A DNA stretch of 64,000 bases from Pseudoxanthomonas sp. Root630 (GTDB lineage Bacteria > Pseudomonadota > Gammaproteobacteria > Xanthomonadales > Xanthomonadaceae), in contig NZ_LMGY01000004.1 of NCBI RefSeq assembly GCF_001427585.1, positions 1 through 64,000 of the forward strand, read 5' to 3'. The notes beneath the pieces were generated by a model that saw only the letters and a list, made by a program, of their open reading frames with translations, searched no databases and was not told the origin of the DNA. Shown one piece after another: positions 57,737-64,000 of this stretch; positions within the stretch are counted from its first letter, which is position 1, and each line of letters begins with the position of its first letter. Position numbers and translations under genes: made by a program.

Positions 57737-58120
57737 ATGAGCGTCGACTTGCCACATGCCGCCATCGGAATCGCGGTGGCTGGATTCGAGTTGTTCGGTG
57801 TCGGCGTCATCACGCTGGGAAGCCTGTTGGCGTGTGGGCGGTTCGCCTTCCTTCACACGAAGGTCGGGATGACGGCGCGCTATCACGCCCTGCGGCAGGA
57901 GCTCGGCGGCACGATCGTCTTGGGCCTGGAGTTCCTCGTGGCCGCGGACATCATCCGCACCGTCACCATCGATCCCTCGCTCCAGGGCGTGGCGATCCTT
58001 GCGCTGATCGTGCTGATCCGCACCTTCCTGAGCGTTGCACTGCAAATCGAGATCGAACGAGGATGGTCGTGGCGGCGCCGTCGACCGGCGGCGCCCGACC
58101 ACCCGGATGATCCCGGCTGA
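57737..58120 (+). CDS. DUF1622 membrane protein
   Basis: A 127-residue inner-membrane protein with three hydrophobic helices (IGIAVAGFELFGVGVITLGS, IVLGLEFLVAADIIRTVTI, VAILALIVLIRTFLSVALQI) and a basic tail. The LGLEFLVAADIIRT stretch is characteristic of DUF1622, a family of unknown function. It follows the cytochrome c by 12 bases and is probably the last gene of the redox operon. Charged residues inside the second helix (Glu, Asp, Arg) hint at proton or ion movement, but this is speculation. Confidence 0.82.
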   Translation: MSVDLPHAAIGIAVAGFELFGVGVITLGSLLACGRFAFLHTKVGMTARYHALRQELGGTIVLGLEFLVAADIIRTVTIDPSLQGVAILALIVLIRTFLSVALQIEIERGWSWRRRRPAAPDHPDDPG

Positions 58121-58233
58121 GCGAACCGGCCCACACGCTCAAGGCACAGCGTCGTGCGACGACCGCGCTGGCGAGAGCCCCTTCGCTGCTTGCAGTCGAT
58201 CAATGGGACTTGAACGCTCCGCCGGGCGGCGCG

Positions 58234-58437
58234 TCAGGGATCGACGCCAATCGCCTGGTAGCCCGCCTTGGTCAGGGCGGCTTTCACGATCTCGCTAGGC
58301 TGCTCGGACACGACCTGCACCCGTCGGGTATGAACGTCAGCCTGAACCCGGGCATCCGAGTCGACGGACTGGATGGCGCGCGTCACACCTCGGACGCAGC
58401 CGCCGCAAGTCATGTTCTGGATGTGAAATGCGTGCAT
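58234..58437 (-). CDS. copZ: CopZ-like copper chaperone
   Basis: A 67-residue single HMA domain with the metal site MTCGGC (residues 9-14) and the beta-alpha-beta pattern of Atx1/CopZ chaperones (VRGVTRAIQSVD, ALTKAGYQAIGVD). It would carry Cu(I) in the cytosol to the ATPase at 58580 and to CueR. GGAGG lies six bases before the ATG. It is transcribed from its own 19-bp-spaced promoter (58468-58498), divergent from the ATPase. Confidence 0.9.
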   Translation of the reverse strand: MHAFHIQNMTCGGCVRGVTRAIQSVDSDARVQADVHTRRVQVVSEQPSEIVKAALTKAGYQAIGVDP

Positions 58438-58467
58438 GGGGCACCTCCTGCTGATTTGTGTACGGTT

Positions 58468-58498
58468 AGGATGGGCCTTGCCATCGTTGGAAGGTCAA
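58468..58498 (-). promoter_or_regulatory. CueR-type promoter of copZ
   Basis: On the minus strand TTGACC (58493-58498) is separated by 19 bases from CATCCT (58468-58473); the spacer holds the dyad CCTT-N11-AAGG seen from the plus strand as CCTTGCCATCGTTGGAAGG. The long spacer and dyad are those of CueR-controlled copper promoters. Confidence 0.65.
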
Positions 58499-58522
58499 GG
58501 GTTTTCGCGGGCCATGCAGGGG

Positions 58523-58553
58523 TTGACCTTCCCACCGTAGGAACCCGCAGACT
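58523..58553 (+). promoter_or_regulatory. CueR-type promoter of the copper P-ATPase
   Basis: TTGACC (58523-58528), a 19-base spacer with TTCC-N7-GGAA, then CAGACT (58548-58553). The arrangement mirrors the divergent copZ promoter and matches the CueR operator plan. It ends 27 bases before the ATPase start. Confidence 0.65.
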
Positions 58554-58579
58554 TGTTTACTGACCATTGCACCGGCGAG

Positions 58580-60961
<2,382 letters not shown>

Positions 60962-60962
60962 C

Positions 60963-61436
60963 GTGAACATCGGTGACGCGGCGAAGGCCTCGGGTGTATC
61001 GGCCAAGATGATCCGCTACTACGAGCAGATCGGGTTGATTCCACCGGCTGGCCGCACGCACGCAGGCTACCGGGATTACACCGAAAAGGACGTCCACGTG
61101 CTGCGCTTCGTCCGGCGCGCGAGGGATCTGGGATTCTCCGTCGCCGAGATCGATGGCCTGTTGCAGCTCTGGCGCAACCGCCGCCGGCGCAGCGCCGACG
61201 TCAAGCGTATCGCCCTGGACCACATCGAGGATCTGCAACGGCGGATCGCCGACATGCAAGAGATGGCAGCGACACTCCAGCAGCTGGCGACATGCTGCTC
61301 GGGGGACGACCGTCCCGATTGCCCGATCCTGGCCGATCTCGAACAGCCGTCTGCGGCGGCGGCGAAAGAACCCAAGCGCCGACGCGGCGCGGTCGACGAC
61401 CGTGGTGTCGGCAAGCGCAAGGCCCAGCGGGGGTAA
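60963..61436 (+). CDS. cueR: CueR-like MerR-family copper regulator
   Basis: A 157-residue MerR protein starting at a GTG (MNIGDAAKASGVSAKMIRYY). The C-terminal metal loop reads CCSGDDRPDCPIL, matching the two-Cys Cu(I) loop of CueR. A basic tail of about 25 residues (KEPKRRRGAVDD ... KRKAQRG) extends beyond the usual CueR end and is unexplained. It lies just after the ATPase rather than divergent from it, so it is made from the promoter it controls: positive feedback. Likely targets are the promoters at 58468-58498 and 58523-58553. Confidence 0.92.
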   Translation: MNIGDAAKASGVSAKMIRYYEQIGLIPPAGRTHAGYRDYTEKDVHVLRFVRRARDLGFSVAEIDGLLQLWRNRRRRSADVKRIALDHIEDLQRRIADMQEMAATLQQLATCCSGDDRPDCPILADLEQPSAAAAKEPKRRRGAVDDRGVGKRKAQRG

Positions 61437-61497
61437 GGCGCAACCGCCCAAGCATCGAGGCCTCTGGCAGGGCGAATGACCATGAAATGACGGGAAT

Positions 61498-61540
61498 GTA
61501 ATGGATGGGTCATCCCGCCGAAAGTGACCCCTCCTAGGCT
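61498..61540 (+). promoter_or_regulatory. Conserved copper-type promoter box C
   Basis: GTAATGGATGGGTCATCC (61498-61515) with TAGGCT (61535-61540) 19 bases later. It is nearly the same as boxes A and B near 53.3 kb. It lies in the 337-base gap 61437-61773, which holds no convincing gene, and should drive the second copA-copB pair. Confidence 0.6.
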
Positions 61541-61773
61541 GGTCACCATGACGCGAGCACCACGCCCTTGCGTTCAACCCCGACCGTTGCCTGGATCCTG
61601 TGCGGCCCATCTGGCAAGCATTCCGGCCACCGTCACGTGGCTTGTCATGCGCACGCTGACCCGCGTTCCTCACCACGCTGGCGCTTTCTCCGGCGCGCGT
61701 GGCCGGCACCCAGATCGTGGCGATGGGCCGGGCGGGCTCGATGTCAGCCGATACCGATCATAGGAGGTCATGC

Positions 61774-63654
61774 ATGCGATCCAGACTTTCAGGCACGAAC
61801 GCCGCCGAGCAGCTGCTGCTGTCTCGAAGGCAGTTCGTTCAAGGATTGGCAGCGGGTGGCGCAGTGCTGGGCCTGGGACTTTGGCCGAAGCAGAGCTGGG
61901 CGCTCCGCTCCCCTGGCCAGCTCGAAGTCCTGTCGGGCACGCAGTTCGACCTGACCATAGGCGAGACCCTGGTCAACTACACGGGCAAGACGCGGCCCGC
62001 CATCACCGTCAACGGCTCGGTGCCTGCACCGATCCTGCGCTGGCGCGAAGGCACGCGGGTGCAGCTCAGGGCCCGGAATGACCTTCCCCCCGGCTCGATC
62101 CACGGCGACGCGACGTCGATCCACTGGCACGGCATCCTGCTGCCCGCCAACATGGATGGGGTTCCCGGCTTCAGCTTCGACGGCATCAACCGCGGCGAGA
62201 GCTACCTGTACGAGTTCGATGTCCGCCAGAGCGGAACCTACTGGTACCACAGTCATTCGGGGTTCCAGGAACAGGGCGGCATGTACGGGCCGCTGATCAT
62301 CGACCCCATCGATCCGCCTCCGTTCTCCTACGATCGAGACTACGTGGTCTTCCTGTCCGATTGGACCGACATGGACCCGGCGCGCCTGTTCGCCCGGCTG
62401 AAGAAGCTGTCGGAGTACGACAATTACTACCAGCGTACGGTGGGCGACTTCTTCCGCGACGTGCGCCGGGACGGCTTGAGCGCGACGCTAAGCGATCGCG
62501 AGGCATGGGGACGCATGCGCATGACGCCGACGGACCTGTCCGACGTCAACGCGCATACCTACACCTACCTGATAAACGGGACCACGTCGCTGGGCAACTG
62601 GACGGGACTTTTCCGTGCCGGTGAGAAGGTGCGCCTGCGTTTCATCAACGGTGCGGCGATGACCTACTTCGACGTCCGCATCCCGGGCCTGAAGATGACG
62701 GTCGTCGAGGTCGACGGCCAGTACGTCCACCCGCTGACGGTGGACGAGCTGCGCATCGCCACTGCCGAAACCTTCGACGTGATCGTCGAGCCTACCGGGC
62801 AGGACGCCTTCACGATCTTCGCCCAAGACTCCGCGCGCACCGGCTACGTCAGTGGCACGCTTGCGGTCCGCGAGGGCTTGCGTGCTCCGGTACCGGCGGT
62901 GGACCCGCGGCCGCTGCTGACCATGGCCGACATGGGGCATGGCGGCCACGGTGCCCATTCCGGACTGGCGGCCGCATCGGCCGATCCGCATGCCGGGCAT
63001 GGCGCCGCGCCGGCGCCGGACCCCCACGCGGGCCACGGAGCGGGGGCCGTGGCCGCCGATCCGCATGCCGGGCACGGCGTTCCGGCCGCACCAGGCGCGC
63101 ACTCCGCGCATGAAGGCGGCGGCATGCAGATGCAGACTCATCCGGCCAGCGAAACAGGCAATCCCCTTGTGGACATGCAGACCATGGCGCCGGAGCCGCG
63201 ACTGTCCGATCCTGGGATCGGTCTGCGCGGCAACGGCCGCAAGGTGGCGACGTATGCCGACCTGAAGAGCCTGTTCGAGGACCCCGACGGTCGCGAGCCG
63301 GGGCGCACGGTGGAGCTGCACCTGACCGGCCACATGGAGCGCTTTGCCTGGTCGTTCGATGGGATCAAGTTCGCCGACGCCGAGCCGCTGCGCCTCAACT
63401 ACGGCGAACGCATGCGCATCGTGCTGGTGAACGACACCATGATGTCGCATCCGATCCATCTGCATGGCCTGTGGAGCGACCTTGAGGACGAACAGGGCAA
63501 CTTCCACTTGCGCAAGCACACCATCGACATGCCGCCGGGCACGAAGCGCAGCTACCGGGTGCGCGCCGACGCGCTCGGTCGCTGGGCCTACCACTGCCAT
63601 CTCTTCTTCCACATGGAATCCGGGATGTTCCGGGAAGTGAGGGTCGAAGAATGA
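61774..63654 (+). CDS. copA: CopA, second periplasmic multicopper oxidase
   Basis: A 626-residue multicopper oxidase with twin-arginine signal (SRRQFVQGLAAGGAVLGLG) and copper ligands HWHG (about 117), HSHSGFQ, HPIHLHGLW (about 558) and HCHLFFHMESGM (about 607). The Met-rich insertion of the first CopA is here mainly His/Gly/Ala-rich with three repeats of DPHAGHG. GGAGG stands six bases before the ATG at 61774. It overlaps copB by four bases. No copL precedes it; box C lies upstream instead, so this copy is probably under different control from the pair at 21456. Confidence 0.95.
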   Translation: MRSRLSGTNAAEQLLLSRRQFVQGLAAGGAVLGLGLWPKQSWALRSPGQLEVLSGTQFDLTIGETLVNYTGKTRPAITVNGSVPAPILRWREGTRVQLRARNDLPPGSIHGDATSIHWHGILLPANMDGVPGFSFDGINRGESYLYEFDVRQSGTYWYHSHSGFQEQGGMYGPLIIDPIDPPPFSYDRDYVVFLSDWTDMDPARLFARLKKLSEYDNYYQRTVGDFFRDVRRDGLSATLSDREAWGRMRMTPTDLSDVNAHTYTYLINGTTSLGNWTGLFRAGEKVRLRFINGAAMTYFDVRIPGLKMTVVEVDGQYVHPLTVDELRIATAETFDVIVEPTGQDAFTIFAQDSARTGYVSGTLAVREGLRAPVPAVDPRPLLTMADMGHGGHGAHSGLAAASADPHAGHGAAPAPDPHAGHGAGAVAADPHAGHGVPAAPGAHSAHEGGGMQMQTHPASETGNPLVDMQTMAPEPRLSDPGIGLRGNGRKVATYADLKSLFEDPDGREPGRTVELHLTGHMERFAWSFDGIKFADAEPLRLNYGERMRIVLVNDTMMSHPIHLHGLWSDLEDEQGNFHLRKHTIDMPPGTKRSYRVRADALGRWAYHCHLFFHMESGMFREVRVEE

Positions 63655-64000
63655 CGAGCGTGAGAACATCGATGCGGTGGGCTGCGCTGGCCGCAGCATT
63701 GCTGCTCCCTCCTGTCGGCGCCCACGCGCAGCACGCCGGTCATGGCCAGCCTGTCCCGTCGAGTCCGACTGCGAACCAGCAGGAAGAGGACGCGACGGCA
63801 GCGCAGTCTCCCAATGCCGGCATGGACCACTCGCAGATGGATCATGGACAGCATGGTCGCCCACAGGTCGACCACTCGCAGATGGATCATTCGCAGCATG
63901 ATCGTCCGCAGGTCGACCATTCGCAGATGGATCATTCCCGGATGGGGGTGCTCGACTCGCCACGCGAACCCATCCCCGCCGTCACGGATGCCGATCGCCT
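63651..64000 (+). CDS. copB: CopB, second outer-membrane copper protein (truncated by window end)
   Basis: The first 116 residues of a CopB homologue: signal peptide (MRWAALAAALLLPPVGAHAQ), then repeats of DHSQMDH interleaved with GRPQVDHSQMDHSQHD, and the start of the outer-membrane domain at EPIPAVTDADR, which matches [10 protein letters not shown] of the first CopB. The ATG overlaps the copA stop. The C-terminal barrel is outside the window. Confidence 0.9.
   Translation, partial: MTSVRTSMRWAALAAALLLPPVGAHAQHAGHGQPVPSSPTANQQEEDATAAQSPNAGMDHSQMDHGQHGRPQVDHSQMDHSQHDRPQVDHSQMDHSRMGVLDSPREPIPAVTDADR

Noticed and set aside
61524-61763. 79-residue open frame before the second copA
   Set aside because: It overlaps the promoter element TAGGCT, is Pro/Arg-rich and shows no CopL-like Cys/His cluster or RPPI ending.
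62488-63963. 491-residue open frame antisense to the second copA and copB
   Set aside because: The plus strand encodes clear CopA and CopB; long antisense frames are expected in such GC-rich coding DNA, and the product is low-complexity His/Arg-rich.

Overview
The window reads as accessory, metal-resistance-rich DNA from a high-GC gammaproteobacterium, most likely a Xanthomonadaceae/Lysobacteraceae member (Stenotrophomonas, Xanthomonas, Pseudoxanthomonas or a neighbour). This is inferred from the copL-copA-copB gene order, the hutC-U-H-G cluster flanked by large TonB-dependent receptors, and the overall codon style. No 16S, tRNA or other RNA gene was seen, so the genus is not fixed.

Layout. 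1-2400: the edge of an IS3-family element, a decayed TniQ-like gene, a small exported protein and the C-terminal stump of a TonB-dependent receptor. 2400-7280: a Tn3-family module on the minus strand (merR, tyrosine recombinase tnpI, transposase tnpA). 7248-15256: a MerR-type promoter and a plus-strand zinc/cobalt/cadmium export operon (fatty-acid-hydroxylase-family protein, CDF transporter, small leader protein, czcC, czcB, czcA, small CDF-tail-like protein). 15289-20900: a broken membrane-protein gene, a two-gene Gabija-like defence system (gajA, gajB), a KfrA-like protein, an unknown gene and an XRE regulator, with several palindromic operator candidates. 20923-29502: first copper block (copL, copA, copB, His-rich cytochrome c, DUF411 protein, YHS-type P-ATPase, EF-hand protein, DUF305 protein). 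29499-34417: histidine utilisation operon hutC-hutU-hutH-hutG on the minus strand. 34548-45997: a plus-strand TonB receptor / PepSY reductase / FecI-FecR / second TonB receptor / DUF4198 locus. 46102-52524: cusCBA copper/silver efflux on the minus strand. 52829-58120: a divergent regulatory region and an unusual redox operon. 58234-64000: copZ, a CopA-type P-ATPase, cueR and a second copA-copB pair, with copB cut by the window end.

How it fits together. Copper is handled at every level: cytosolic sensing (CueR), chaperone (CopZ), inner-membrane export (two P-ATPases of different types), trans-envelope export (CusCBA), and periplasmic oxidation and outer-membrane binding (two CopA/CopB sets). 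CzcCBA with the CDF protein covers divalent metals.

The most novel element is 53550-58120. A Met/His-rich periplasmic protein is followed by a one-chain fusion of a periplasmic metal-binding region, one membrane helix, a flavin/NAD reductase and a 2Fe-2S ferredoxin. Next come a cytochrome b with two H-x13-H helices (the NADPH-oxidase/ferric-reductase arrangement), a seven-haem cytochrome c and a DUF1622 membrane protein. I read it as a split transmembrane electron conduit from cytosolic NAD(P)H to a periplasmic acceptor. A conserved 18-bp box with an 11-bp half-site repeat and a downstream TAGGnT element occurs three times upstream of copper-type genes and suggests a shared two-component regulator not encoded in the window.
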